Origin: Bog-756 sp963738545
GTDB taxonomy: Bacteria; Actinomycetota; Acidimicrobiia; Acidimicrobiales; RAAP-2
NCBI GenBank assembly: GCA_963738545.1
Contig: CAVTXA010000007.1
Location: forward strand, 620,001 to 684,000
Reading direction: 5' to 3'
Length of the DNA: 64,000 bases
The notes under the pieces were generated by a model, which ran no database searches, had not been told where the DNA came from, and saw only the letters and a list, made by a program, of their open reading frames with translations. Position numbers and translations under genes: made by a program. Below, piece by piece: positions 8,879-16,486 of this stretch; the stretch's first letter is position 1; the number at the start of each line of letters is the position of its first letter.

Positions 8879-8893
8879 GCCGCCGTTGCCGGC

Positions 8894-9643
8894 CTACGCC
8901 GGGCCGACCAGCCGGAGTCGGTAGACGATGAACCAGGGGACGCCCACCACCGGACCCAGCGCCTCGGGGAAGCGCTCGAGCGCCTCGGCCGACGGCTGGG
9001 GCTCCACCACCCGCTCGATGACGAAGCCGGCGTCGGCGAACTGCTCGACGTCGGTCGAGAGTGGACGCCTCCAGAAGCGCTGGGTGACGGTGACGTCCCC
9101 CTTCTGCCAGGTGTCACTCACCAGTTCGGCCTCGAAGTAGGCACCCCGCTCCCCGGGGAGGGGTGGGCCGAAGGGATGGTCGAGCGAGACCACCATCCAC
9201 CCGCCGGGCCGGAGCACGGTGGCAAACGAGTGCAGGGCCACCCGCCAGTCCGAGAGGTAGTGCAGAACGAGGGAGCAGGTGATCCCGTCGACGCTGTGTG
9301 GCTCGAGGGCCAAGGGCTCACCCAGATCGGCGACCACGAACGTGCCCCGATCCGGACACCGGCGCCGGGCCTCCGCCACCATGGCCGGACTGAGGTCGAC
9401 ACCCACGACGTCGGCCCCCTGCGACGCGAGCCACTCGCACTGGGCTCCCGACCCACACCCGGCGTCGAGCACCCTCGACCCCGTCAACGGCAGGGGGACC
9501 AATGACCGCAGGGCCGGCCGCTCGAGCCACCCGTTGAACGGGCCGTCGTCGGTGGTGGACGACCACACCGGTGCCAGTCGGTCGTAGGCCGCTCGGGTGT
9601 CGTCCCGCCGGGTCGCCAGGTCCTCGCTTCCGCTCTTGTCCAC
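8894..9643 (-). CDS. class I SAM-dependent methyltransferase
   Basis: A 249-residue protein. Motif I is VLDAGCGSGAQCEWLASQG, followed by an acidic residue at the end of strand 2 (VVGVDLSPAMV), and post-motifs VADLGEPLAL and LHYLSDWRVAL; this is the UbiE/Methyltransf_11 layout. The start GTG 9643 is chosen because AAGGAC lies about 7 nt upstream. The C-terminal half (residues 150-249) likely forms the substrate pocket. It converges with the SRPBCC pair (15-bp gap) and is divergent from the ArsR gene. Substrate is unknown. Confidence 0.85.
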   Translation of the reverse strand: MDKSGSEDLATRRDDTRAAYDRLAPVWSSTTDDGPFNGWLERPALRSLVPLPLTGSRVLDAGCGSGAQCEWLASQGADVVGVDLSPAMVAEARRRCPDRGTFVVADLGEPLALEPHSVDGITCSLVLHYLSDWRVALHSFATVLRPGGWMVVSLDHPFGPPLPGERGAYFEAELVSDTWQKGDVTVTQRFWRRPLSTDVEQFADAGFVIERVVEPQPSAEALERFPEALGPVVGVPWFIVYRLRLVGPA

Positions 9644-9694
9644 CGGGTCCTTCCTACCACCCCGACTCTTCGGTGCGCTCGTGCTTGCCGGGGC

Positions 9695-9723
9695 TTGACA
9701 ACCGTCCCCGGCCCGCACATACT
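9695..9723 (+). promoter_or_regulatory. sigma-70-type promoter of the ArsR gene
   Basis: TTGACA at 9695-9700 and CATACT at 9718-9723 are separated by 17 bp. The start codon follows at 9757. The 9721-9750 stretch is unusually AT-rich and contains GTCGTT...AACTGAC, a weak inverted repeat that could be the ArsR operator. Confidence 0.6.
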
Positions 9724-9756
9724 AAACATAGTCGTTAAACAACTGACCTATTGAAT

Positions 9757-10170
9757 ATGCAGACCATCGACCCACTCAGCACCACATTCGCCGCTCTGGC
9801 CGACCCCACCCGTCGTGCCATCCTCAGTCGCCTGGCCGACGGTGAGGCGACGGTAAACCAGCTGTCCGCCCCGTTCGAGATCAGCCTGCAGGCCGTCTCG
9901 AGACATCTCAAGGTGCTCGAGCGCGCCGGGCTCATCACCCGTCGCCGCGACGCCCAGTTCCGTCCCTGCCGCTTCGAGGCCGAACCTCTCGACCACGCCG
10001 TGGCCTGGATCGAGCGGAACCGCCAGGTCTGGGGTGAGCGGTTCGACAAGCTCGAAGCCCACCTGGTCGACCTGCAGCGCAAGGCACCCCGGGCCGAGGG
10101 CCCGACATCATCGCACCCGCAGACCAGGCGACCGTCAGGGTCACCGCTACCCAAGGAGCAACCGCTATGA
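9757..10170 (+). CDS. ArsR-family transcriptional regulator
   Basis: A 137-residue winged-helix protein. The hallmark LADPTRRAILSRLADGEATV is at the N-terminus, followed by the recognition helix SLQAVSRHLKVLERAGLITRR. No ArsR metal-binding Cys pair is present (one Cys only), so it belongs to the group normally paired with SRPBCC (AHSA1) genes. ATG 9757 is chosen; TTG 9751 is possible. The stop overlaps the following AHSA1 gene (ATGA), so the two are coupled. It probably autoregulates from the promoter at 9695-9723. Confidence 0.87.
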   Translation: MQTIDPLSTTFAALADPTRRAILSRLADGEATVNQLSAPFEISLQAVSRHLKVLERAGLITRRRDAQFRPCRFEAEPLDHAVAWIERNRQVWGERFDKLEAHLVDLQRKAPRAEGPTSSHPQTRRPSGSPLPKEQPL

Positions 10171-10616
10171 CCGATGCCCAAGCCGAGGTGGGCGAGCTCA
10201 CCTACGTGCGGACCTGGAACGCCCCACGGGAGCTGGTGTTCGCGTGCATGACCACCCCCGAGCACCTCACCCACTTCTGGGGTCCCACCGGCGTCAGCAC
10301 ACCACTCGAGACCATCACCGTCGACCTGCGGCCCGGCGGCGTCTTCGAGACCGTCATGGTCAACGATGCCGACGGCTCCGAGTATCCGAGCCGCGGCGTC
10401 TACGTCGAGATCGACCCGCCGGCGACGTTGGTGTGGAGCGAAGAGGACGTCGAGGGGGGCATGACCACGTCCATCACCTTCAAGGATCTCGGCGACGGTC
10501 GGTGCGAGACCACCACGCACCAGACCAACGTGCCCGAGATGTTCCGCTCGCCCGACGCGCAGGCGGGCATGCTGTCGAGCTTCGACCGGATGGACGCCTA
10601 CCTGGCCACGCTGTGA
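10167..10616 (+). CDS. SRPBCC protein, AHSA1 (activator of Hsp90 ATPase-like) type
   Basis: A 149-residue protein with the AHSA1-domain pattern: RTWNAPRELVFACMTTPEHL, HFWGPTGVSTP, and the C-terminal GMLSSFDRMDAYLATL helix. In bacteria such genes commonly sit behind a small ArsR regulator, as here (4-nt overlap). The domain is a ligand-binding helix-grip fold; no enzymatic role can be read from the sequence. It converges with the amidohydrolase gene 24 bp downstream. Confidence 0.85.
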   Translation: MTDAQAEVGELTYVRTWNAPRELVFACMTTPEHLTHFWGPTGVSTPLETITVDLRPGGVFETVMVNDADGSEYPSRGVYVEIDPPATLVWSEEDVEGGMTTSITFKDLGDGRCETTTHQTNVPEMFRSPDAQAGMLSSFDRMDAYLATL

Positions 10617-10639
10617 CCGGCGGTCGGTGGCCGGACCGC

Positions 10640-12007
10640 TCAGGTCACCGCCATCGACAGCCTGCGGGCCCGGGTCTCCACCTCGTGGCAGGCCCGGTCG
10701 ACGTCCACGGTTAGGCACTCCCCCGCCACCACCACCGGCACCCCGGCCACCCATACGTCGGTGACCAGTCGGCTGGAGGCCGACCACACCAGGTGCTCGA
10801 CCATGCGATCGTCCCCCAGCATGGGCACGAAGGCGGGATCGTCGAGCCGAAGCGCGATCATGTCGGCGCGCCCACCGGGCGCCAGCACGCCGAGGTCGGG
10901 ACGGCCGAGCGCGGCGCCCGCCCCCCTCGTGGCCAGCTCCAACGCCGTCGCGGCGGGCAGGGCGCCGGCATCCTGTTCGCGGATCCTGGCCACCATGGCG
11001 GCCAGGCGGATCTCCTCCCACAGGTCGAGGTCGTTGTTGGAGGCAGGACCGTCGGTCCCCAGTCCCACCCGGATGCCCCGGGCCAGGAACGCCACCAGCG
11101 GCGCCACGCCCGAGGCCAGCTTGGCGTTGCTCTGGGGACAGTGGGCCACGGCCACGTCGTAGCGCTGGTAGAGGTCGATGTCGGCCTCGGACAGCCAGAT
11201 GCTGTGGGCGGCCAGGACCCGCCCGTCCAGTACCCCGGACCGGGCCAGGACGGCCGGGGTGGAGTCACCGTGCTCATCGGCGAAGCGGCGGCACTCCTCG
11301 GCCGTCTCGGCCAGATGGATGTGGAACAGGGCGCCGAGGTCCCGGGCCACCTCGGCGATGTGCACCAGTCCCGGCAACGGGACGGTGTAGGCGGCGTGGG
11401 GGGCGAAGCCGACGTCGAGGCGTCCGAGCTCACCGTGCCTCCGGGCGTGGAAGTCGGCGATCTGGTCGGTGCGCCGGACCCACCAACGCTGGTCACCGGA
11501 CTGCTGTCCGGGCAGTTCGAGGACCCCCGGGGTGACCACGGCCCGCGCCCCGGCGTCGATCACGGCGTCGGCCAGGGCGTCCTCGAAGAAGTAGGCCTCG
11601 CAGGTGGTGGTGACCCCGAAACGCAGTAGTTCGGCCTCGGCCAGGGTCATGCCCCAGTAGACGTCCTCCTCGGTCAGGTGGGCCTCCTGGGGCCACAGAA
11701 CCTCGTGGAGCCACCGGTGGAGGGACAGGTTCTCCCCCGAGCCGCGGAACAGGGTCATGGGCGAGTGACAGTGGACGTTCACCAACCCGGGGAGGAGCAG
11801 ACCGCGGACCCGGACCTCCCGGGCGGCCCCACCGACTCCGGTCGAGGCCGTCGGGCCCACATGGGTCACGGTGTCGCCGGTCACCTCGACGACTCCGGGG
11901 CGAAGGACCGACCCGGGCCGGTCACAGGGCACGACGACGTCGGCGACGTACCGCACCGGTGCCGGATCCGCCGGACCGGGCGCCATCCGACCGCCCCGCC
12001 CGCTCAC
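10640..12007 (-). CDS. amidohydrolase, MtaD/SsnA-like deaminase family
   Basis: A 455-residue metal-dependent hydrolase of the TRZ/ATZ/MTA-deaminase group. Metal and active-site motifs are complete: HCHSP, HIHLAET, a HS pair in LAAHSIWLS, and GTDGPASNN. The GPASNND form is typical of 5-methylthioadenosine/S-adenosylhomocysteine deaminases and chlorohydrolase relatives, so an aminated purine-like ring is a probable substrate, though guanine- and triazine-type substrates are not excluded. GTG 12007 overlaps the rpiB stop (GTGA). An ATG 21 bp inside (11986) is an alternative. The ribose-isomerase neighbour fits a nucleoside-salvage setting. Confidence 0.82.
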   Translation of the reverse strand: MSGRGGRMAPGPADPAPVRYVADVVVPCDRPGSVLRPGVVEVTGDTVTHVGPTASTGVGGAAREVRVRGLLLPGLVNVHCHSPMTLFRGSGENLSLHRWLHEVLWPQEAHLTEEDVYWGMTLAEAELLRFGVTTTCEAYFFEDALADAVIDAGARAVVTPGVLELPGQQSGDQRWWVRRTDQIADFHARRHGELGRLDVGFAPHAAYTVPLPGLVHIAEVARDLGALFHIHLAETAEECRRFADEHGDSTPAVLARSGVLDGRVLAAHSIWLSEADIDLYQRYDVAVAHCPQSNAKLASGVAPLVAFLARGIRVGLGTDGPASNNDLDLWEEIRLAAMVARIREQDAGALPAATALELATRGAGAALGRPDLGVLAPGGRADMIALRLDDPAFVPMLGDDRMVEHLVWSASSRLVTDVWVAGVPVVVAGECLTVDVDRACHEVETRARRLSMAVT

Positions 12008-12486
12008 GACGGTGGGGACACGATGCCGGGCGGTGGGGCGGCGGCCTCCTCGGCCTCGATGGCGGCCAGCTCGTCGATGCGGGCCACGTGCCGCCCGCCC
12101 TCGAACCCAGTGGCGAGGAAGACGTCGAGGATGTCGAGGGTCAGCTCGGTGGCCACGATCCGCGCCCCCACCGAGAGCACGTTGGCATCGTTGTGTCGAC
12201 GGGCCAGGCGGGCGGTGTACTCGTCATGGCACAGGGCCGCCCGGGCCCCGTGGACCTTGTTGGCGGCGATGGCCTCACCCTGGCCACTGCCGCCGATCAC
12301 CATCCCCAGGTCACCGTCGCCCCGGACCACCCGGCGCGCCACGTCGGCGCAGATCGGCGGGTAGTCGACGGGCTCCTCGGAGTAGGTCCCCACGTCCTCG
12401 ACCTGGTGGCCACCCTGCTCGAGGTGACGCACCACCTCCTGTTTCAGCACGAATCCGGCATGGTCGGAGCCGATCACCAGGCGCAT
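12004..12486 (-). CDS. rpiB: ribose-5-phosphate isomerase B
   Basis: A 160-residue RpiB/LacAB-family isomerase interconverting ribose 5-phosphate and ribulose 5-phosphate in the cytoplasm. SDHAG at the N-terminus, GGSGQGEAIAANK around residues 64-76, and RRHNDANVLSVGAR are conserved. The position of the catalytic Cys of E. coli RpiB is Gly here and a Glu follows (GQGEA), as in the mycobacterial enzyme that uses Glu as base. The stop overlaps the amidohydrolase start, giving a two-gene operon. A short Ala/Pro-rich tail follows the domain. Confidence 0.92.
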   Translation of the reverse strand: MRLVIGSDHAGFVLKQEVVRHLEQGGHQVEDVGTYSEEPVDYPPICADVARRVVRGDGDLGMVIGGSGQGEAIAANKVHGARAALCHDEYTARLARRHNDANVLSVGARIVATELTLDILDVFLATGFEGGRHVARIDELAAIEAEEAAAPPPGIVSPPS

Positions 12487-12559
12487 GAGATGACACCCTA
12501 GTCAGGCCGTACGCCGGTCCCCGGGGGCGGTGCGCCCGGATTTCCGTCGGTCCGGAGCG

Positions 12560-13627
12560 TCAATCCGACCAGACGAAGGTGGCGGCCCGCTCCGGCTTCA
12601 CGTAGCCGGCGTCGACGAACCAGCGGGCCGCACGGGTGAGGGCGTCGACGGCGGGACGCGAGGTGTAGCCCAACTCGGTTCGGGCCCGCCCGTCGTCGAA
12701 CGACATATGGGTGGTCGACATCTTGGCTGCCTCCAGCGGGATGGTCGGCTCCCGGCGGAGCAGGCGACCCTCGATCAGGCCGGAGAGATGGGCGGCCATG
12801 AGGGCGAAGCTGCCGGGGAACTCCCGGGTGGAGGCGGTGACCCCGGTGGCGGCGGCCAACGTCTCCAGCACCTGGCGGAGGGTGAGGTTCTCGCCTCCGA
12901 GGATGTAGCTCCTTCCCACCGTCCCCCGCTCGGCGGCCAGGACGTGACCGTGGGCCACGTCCTCGACGTCGACGATGTTGAGTGTGGTGTCCACGTAGCC
13001 GGGGAACCGCCCATTGAGGATCTCGAGCACCGTCCGGCCGGTGGGCGTGGGGCTTCGGTCCCGGGGCCCCACGGGCGTGGTCGGCTGCACCAGCACCACC
13101 GGCTGTCCTTCGGCCCCGGCCCGGAGCACCTCGTGTTCGGCCACGTACTTGGACTGCTTGTAGCCGCCGAACAGGTGGTCGATGTGGGCGTAGGACGTCT
13201 CGTCGACCGGATCCTCGGTGGTGGCCCCGTGCAGCCCGAGGGTCCCGACGGTCGACGTGTACACCAGGCGTTCGCAGCCGGCGGTGCGGGCGGCGGCCAG
13301 TACGCACCGGGTCCCGTTGACGTTGATGTCGTAGAAGTCCTCGGGTCGCTTGGCCCAGAACCGGTAGAGAGCGGCGATGTGGAACACCAACCGGCAGCCG
13401 TCGATGGCCTTGGTCACGGCCTCGGCGTCACGAAGATCGCCGGTCACCACATCGACGTCGAGCCCTTCGAGGTTGGCCACACTTCCGCCGGGCTCGACCA
13501 AGGCCACCACCCTGGCGCCCCGACCCGACAGCTCGCGGGCCACCGAGGAGCCGATGAACCCGGCTGCCCCGGTGACCAGGATCCTGTCGCCGGACTCGAT
13601 CGGGAGCCCGGTTGACGGTGCCGTCAC
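12560..13627 (-). CDS. NAD-dependent epimerase/dehydratase, HpnA-like
   Basis: A 355-residue extended SDR. The Rossmann motif VTGAAGFIGSSVA, the catalytic YKQSK and the downstream block PTPTGRTVLEILNGRFPGYV, then NIVDVEDVAHGH and YILGGENLTLRQ closely follow the hopanoid-associated sugar epimerase HpnA pattern. Substrate is likely a sugar nucleotide or a sugar-decorated lipid. Start GTG 13625-13627 overlaps the stop of the aminotransferase gene by 4 nt, so the two act together. No squalene-hopene cyclase is in the window, so the hopanoid link is inferred from similarity only. Confidence 0.78.
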   Translation of the reverse strand: MTAPSTGLPIESGDRILVTGAAGFIGSSVARELSGRGARVVALVEPGGSVANLEGLDVDVVTGDLRDAEAVTKAIDGCRLVFHIAALYRFWAKRPEDFYDINVNGTRCVLAAARTAGCERLVYTSTVGTLGLHGATTEDPVDETSYAHIDHLFGGYKQSKYVAEHEVLRAGAEGQPVVLVQPTTPVGPRDRSPTPTGRTVLEILNGRFPGYVDTTLNIVDVEDVAHGHVLAAERGTVGRSYILGGENLTLRQVLETLAAATGVTASTREFPGSFALMAAHLSGLIEGRLLRREPTIPLEAAKMSTTHMSFDDGRARTELGYTSRPAVDALTRAARWFVDAGYVKPERAATFVWSD

Positions 13628-15054
13628 GAAGGGAGGACGCGGGTGTCGGCGAGCACCGGTGTTCGGCGCCGGCCCCGCAGCGTGTTGCGGGCCATGGACG
13701 TCCCCACCTCGACCAGCAGGCCCGAACTCCGGTGGGCATCGGCCAGGACATCGTCGAGGGCGGCCACGAAATGGTCGATCTCCTCGTCACCGATGATCAG
13801 CGGAGGAAGCAGTTTGATGATGTTCACGTTGTCCGCCGCCACCTGGGTCAGGATGTGGTGCCGGTGGAACAGCGGGAACACGATGAGTTGCGAGAACAGC
13901 CCTTTGCGGGCCAGCTCCATCATGCGGAATCGGGTGCGGCCACTGCGCGACTCCGGCGGGCCGAACGAGAGACCGATCATGAGTCCCATGCCCCGCACCT
14001 CGTGGAGCAGCTCGTACTTGTCCACCAGAGGCTGCAGGGCCGCCATCATCTTCGCCCCGTTCCGGGCGGCACGCCCGACGATGTCCTCCTCGTCCATCAC
14101 CTGCAGCGTGGCCAGCGCCGCCACCATGGAGAGCTGATTCTTGGAGAAGGTCGACGAGTGCACGACGGCACGGTCCATGGTGCTGTAGACACCGTCGAAC
14201 ACCTTGGAGGTGCAGAGCACGGCTCCGACGGGCATGTACCCCCCGGACAGCGCCTTGGACACGGTGATGATGTCCGGGTGCAGATCCCAGTGCTGATGGC
14301 AGAAGAACCGTCCGGTCCGCCCCATCCCCGTCTGAACCTCGTCCATGACGAGCAGGGTGCCGTACTGCCGGCACAGGGCCTCGGCCTCGGTCCAGTAGGA
14401 CGCCGGGGCCATGTAGACGCCCTTGCCCTGGATGGGCTCCACCACGAAGGCGGCCACATCCCCCTGTCGCAGGGCGCGTCGCAGGGCACCGATGTCGCCG
14501 AAGGGGATCTGGTCGCAGCGAGGCAACAGGGGGCCGAACCCCTCACGGAACTCCTTGCCGCCGTTGAGGGACAGGGCGCCGTTGGTGAGTCCATGGAACC
14601 CGTGGTCGCAGTAGAGGATGCGGTCACGACCGGTGGAGCACCGCGCGAACTTGATGGCCGTCTCCACCGTCTCGGCACCCGAGTTGGTGAAGAACACACG
14701 GTCGATCCCGAGTGGGGACCGCTCGACCAAGGCCTTGGCCAGCAACGCCGGCAGGAGGGCGCAGTCCAGTTGCACCAGGTTGGGCAGGTCTGCCTCGATG
14801 GCCTGGTGCAGCGCGTCCTTGATCACCGGATGACCCCGGCCCAGCGCGAACACCCCGAAGCCCGAGAGGAAGTCGAGGTAACGGTCACCTTGGTCGTCGA
14901 TCAGGTAGGAGCCCTCGGCGCCGACGTACTGGCGGTCGAATCCCAGGGTCTTGAGCACCTTGACCAACTGCGGATTCATGAACTGGGCATGCAGGTCGAA
15001 ACTCTGGCCCTGGTGGTCGGCCATCAGGGCGGCAAGGTCGAACGCCACGTTCAC
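13624..15054 (-). CDS. class III PLP aminotransferase, HpnO-like
   Basis: A 476-residue fold-type I aminotransferase. Visible are the glycine-rich FFTNSGAETVETAIKFAR, the PLP-stacking VVEPIQGKGV, the cofactor Asp in VMDEVQTGMGRTG, and the Schiff-base Lys in TVSKALSGGYMPVG. The N-terminal FMNPQLVKVLKTLGFDRQYV and FLSGFGVFALGRGHP are characteristic of the hopanoid aminotransferase HpnO branch (amino group of aminobacteriohopanetriol) and related lipid-linked enzymes. GTG 15054 follows a GGAG site. The product stop couples to the HpnA-like gene. An acetylornithine- or GABA-aminotransferase role is the alternative. Confidence 0.72.
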   Translation of the reverse strand: MNVAFDLAALMADHQGQSFDLHAQFMNPQLVKVLKTLGFDRQYVGAEGSYLIDDQGDRYLDFLSGFGVFALGRGHPVIKDALHQAIEADLPNLVQLDCALLPALLAKALVERSPLGIDRVFFTNSGAETVETAIKFARCSTGRDRILYCDHGFHGLTNGALSLNGGKEFREGFGPLLPRCDQIPFGDIGALRRALRQGDVAAFVVEPIQGKGVYMAPASYWTEAEALCRQYGTLLVMDEVQTGMGRTGRFFCHQHWDLHPDIITVSKALSGGYMPVGAVLCTSKVFDGVYSTMDRAVVHSSTFSKNQLSMVAALATLQVMDEEDIVGRAARNGAKMMAALQPLVDKYELLHEVRGMGLMIGLSFGPPESRSGRTRFRMMELARKGLFSQLIVFPLFHRHHILTQVAADNVNIIKLLPPLIIGDEEIDHFVAALDDVLADAHRSSGLLVEVGTSMARNTLRGRRRTPVLADTRVLPS

Positions 15055-15253
15055 TCTCCGTTGGGGTAGCTGGGTGCCGACAGATTAGTGGCCAGCGCGT
15101 CGCACCACCGCAACCGTCGGTGCGCATCCGTGGCCCGGTCGACGGCCAGGGCGTCATCGAACCGTCGACGTCGGGTTCCCCAACGATCGCTTGTGAGTCG
15201 CCGGCTCCATGTCTTCGCTCAACTCCGGCTGCGCGTCCCCGTGCGTCTCCGAG

Positions 15254-15886
15254 TCAGTGCCGCAGCGACCCCTCGTCGAATCCCGACGCCAACAGTCGAA
15301 AGGCCCGGTCGACGACGGCGGGCAGGTCGTCATCGTCGCTGTCGGCCCAGCAGGTGAATGCGGCCATGGCGGCACCGAGTGCGGCACGGGCCACGGTCTG
15401 AGGACCGAGGTCGTCGGGTCGGCCACCCGTCCGCCGGGCCACGAATCCCGCCACCACCTGGCACCACTCGGCGTAGCGGACGGCCGAGTGGGCCACCAGT
15501 GTCGGCACCGTGCTGATCAGCCCGATCCGGATCCTCAGTTCGTCGAGCTCGCCGGCCCCGAACCGGTTGGTGGCCATGACCGCCTGGCGGAGGACATCCA
15601 TCATCGGTCGGTCCCGAGGCGCTCCTTCCAACTGGTCGTGCAGCCGGACCAGCTCGGCGTCGAACTCGCCCCAGACCACGTCACGCTTGGACTCGTAGTA
15701 GCGGAAGAACGTACGCCGGGAGACGCCGACCGCTCCGGCGATCTGGTCCACGGTGGTCTCGTCGTACCCCTGGCGGTTGAACATGTCGAGCGCCGCCCTG
15801 GCCACGTCCTCCCGGGTCGTGCTGGGCCGCCTCCCGCGCGGCGCCGACGGAGCCGTCGTGCCTCCCACCCCCTGCGCCTCGCTCAT
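15254..15886 (-). CDS. mftR: mycofactocin system transcriptional regulator, TetR family
   Basis: A 210-residue TetR regulator. The helix-turn-helix is VDQIAGAVGVSRRTFFRYYESKRDVVW at residues about 45-72 (read as IAGAVGVSRRTFFRYY for the key part), which is the usual form in MftR. The C-terminal ligand domain ends EGSLRH. It is divergent from mftA with 82 bp between them, the standard position of mftR. Family knowledge indicates that it represses the mft genes and releases DNA on binding long-chain acyl-CoA. ATG 15886 is chosen, since the frame upstream overlaps mftA. Confidence 0.85.
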   Translation of the reverse strand: MSEAQGVGGTTAPSAPRGRRPSTTREDVARAALDMFNRQGYDETTVDQIAGAVGVSRRTFFRYYESKRDVVWGEFDAELVRLHDQLEGAPRDRPMMDVLRQAVMATNRFGAGELDELRIRIGLISTVPTLVAHSAVRYAEWCQVVAGFVARRTGGRPDDLGPQTVARAALGAAMAAFTCWADSDDDDLPAVVDRAFRLLASGFDEGSLRH

Positions 15887-15892
15887 AGTCCT

Positions 15893-15923
15893 TCCATTTT
15901 GACATCGAGTGCTATAAATTGGA
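15893..15923. promoter_or_regulatory. candidate MftR operator between mftR and mftA
   Basis: The ends of this segment form an imperfect inverted repeat: TCCATTTT at 15893-15900 and AAATTGGA at 15916-15923 (TCCANTTT on both arms, 15 bp between). It lies 7 bp from the mftR start and about 45 bp before mftA, in the only AT-rich patch of the divergent intergenic region. It is a good position for a TetR dimer to control both directions. Confidence 0.5.
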
Positions 15924-15968
15924 ACGACCATCCGCCCGGCGTGCGCCGGCCCGAATCCCGGAGGCCCC

Positions 15969-16130
15969 ATGACCGTCACCCCCACCGCCTCGTCCCCCAC
16001 CACCCGGCCGGTCGCGGCCCCGGCCGTGGGCGCGGCTCGGACCGCCCCGGAGCCCGCCGGCGAGGAGCTGATCGAGGCGGACCTGCTGGTCGAGGACGTG
16101 TCCATCGACGGCATGTGCGGCGTCTACTAA
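15969..16130 (+). CDS. mftA: mycofactocin precursor peptide
   Basis: A 53-residue peptide. Its C-terminus ends IDGMCGVY, which is the invariant tail of MftA: MftC acts on the final Val-Tyr and MftE then releases the Val-Tyr-derived core after GMCG. The N-terminal half is Ala/Pro/Thr-rich; the central EELIEADLLVEDVSIDGM segment is the leader recognised by MftB. ATG 15969 is 5 nt after GGAGG. mftB begins 50 bp downstream. The gene is embedded in an unrelated longer reading frame and is easily missed by automatic calling. Confidence 0.96.
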   Translation: MTVTPTASSPTTRPVAAPAVGAARTAPEPAGEELIEADLLVEDVSIDGMCGVY

Positions 16131-16180
16131 GCCGCCGCCGGACCGCTCCCACCATCCCGATCCGATCGAGCGCCGCCACC

Positions 16181-16486
16181 GTGCCGCCACGCGCCGTCCC
16201 CACCGATCCCGTCGCCTTCGACGGGTCGGTCCCGTGGACCCTGCACCCCCAGGTGTCGCTGCGTCCCGAGTCGTTCGGCGCGCTGGCCTACCACTTCGGC
16301 ACGAGGCGCCTCTCCTTCCTGAAGAGCCGGACGCTTCTCGCCGTGGTCGAGTCGCTGGCCGACCAGCCCACCGGGCATGAGGCCTGTCGGGCGGCCGGGG
16401 TTCCGTCCGACGAGCTCGGTCGCTACGAGCGGGCCCTCGCCACGCTGGCGGAGTCCGGGATGATCTGTCCCCGGGAGGCGTCATGA
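16181..16486 (+). CDS. mftB: mycofactocin biosynthesis chaperone
   Basis: A 101-residue PqqD/RRE-type peptide chaperone that presents MftA to the radical-SAM enzyme MftC. The family pattern is clear: HPQVSLRPESFGALAYHFGT, RRLSFLKSRTLLAVVESLAD, and a C-terminal ALATLAESGMICPRE. The GTG at 16181 is the start that fits MftB length. The stop overlaps mftC (ATGA), giving strict coupling. It is encoded in a long open frame that also runs antisense to mftR; only the part from 16181 is real. Confidence 0.92.
   Translation: MPPRAVPTDPVAFDGSVPWTLHPQVSLRPESFGALAYHFGTRRLSFLKSRTLLAVVESLADQPTGHEACRAAGVPSDELGRYERALATLAESGMICPREAS

Noticed and set aside
15899..15918. TTGACA and TATAAA as a promoter pair for mftA
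   Set aside because: They are only 8 bp apart, so they cannot be -35 and -10 of one promoter; the symmetry suggests an operator instead.
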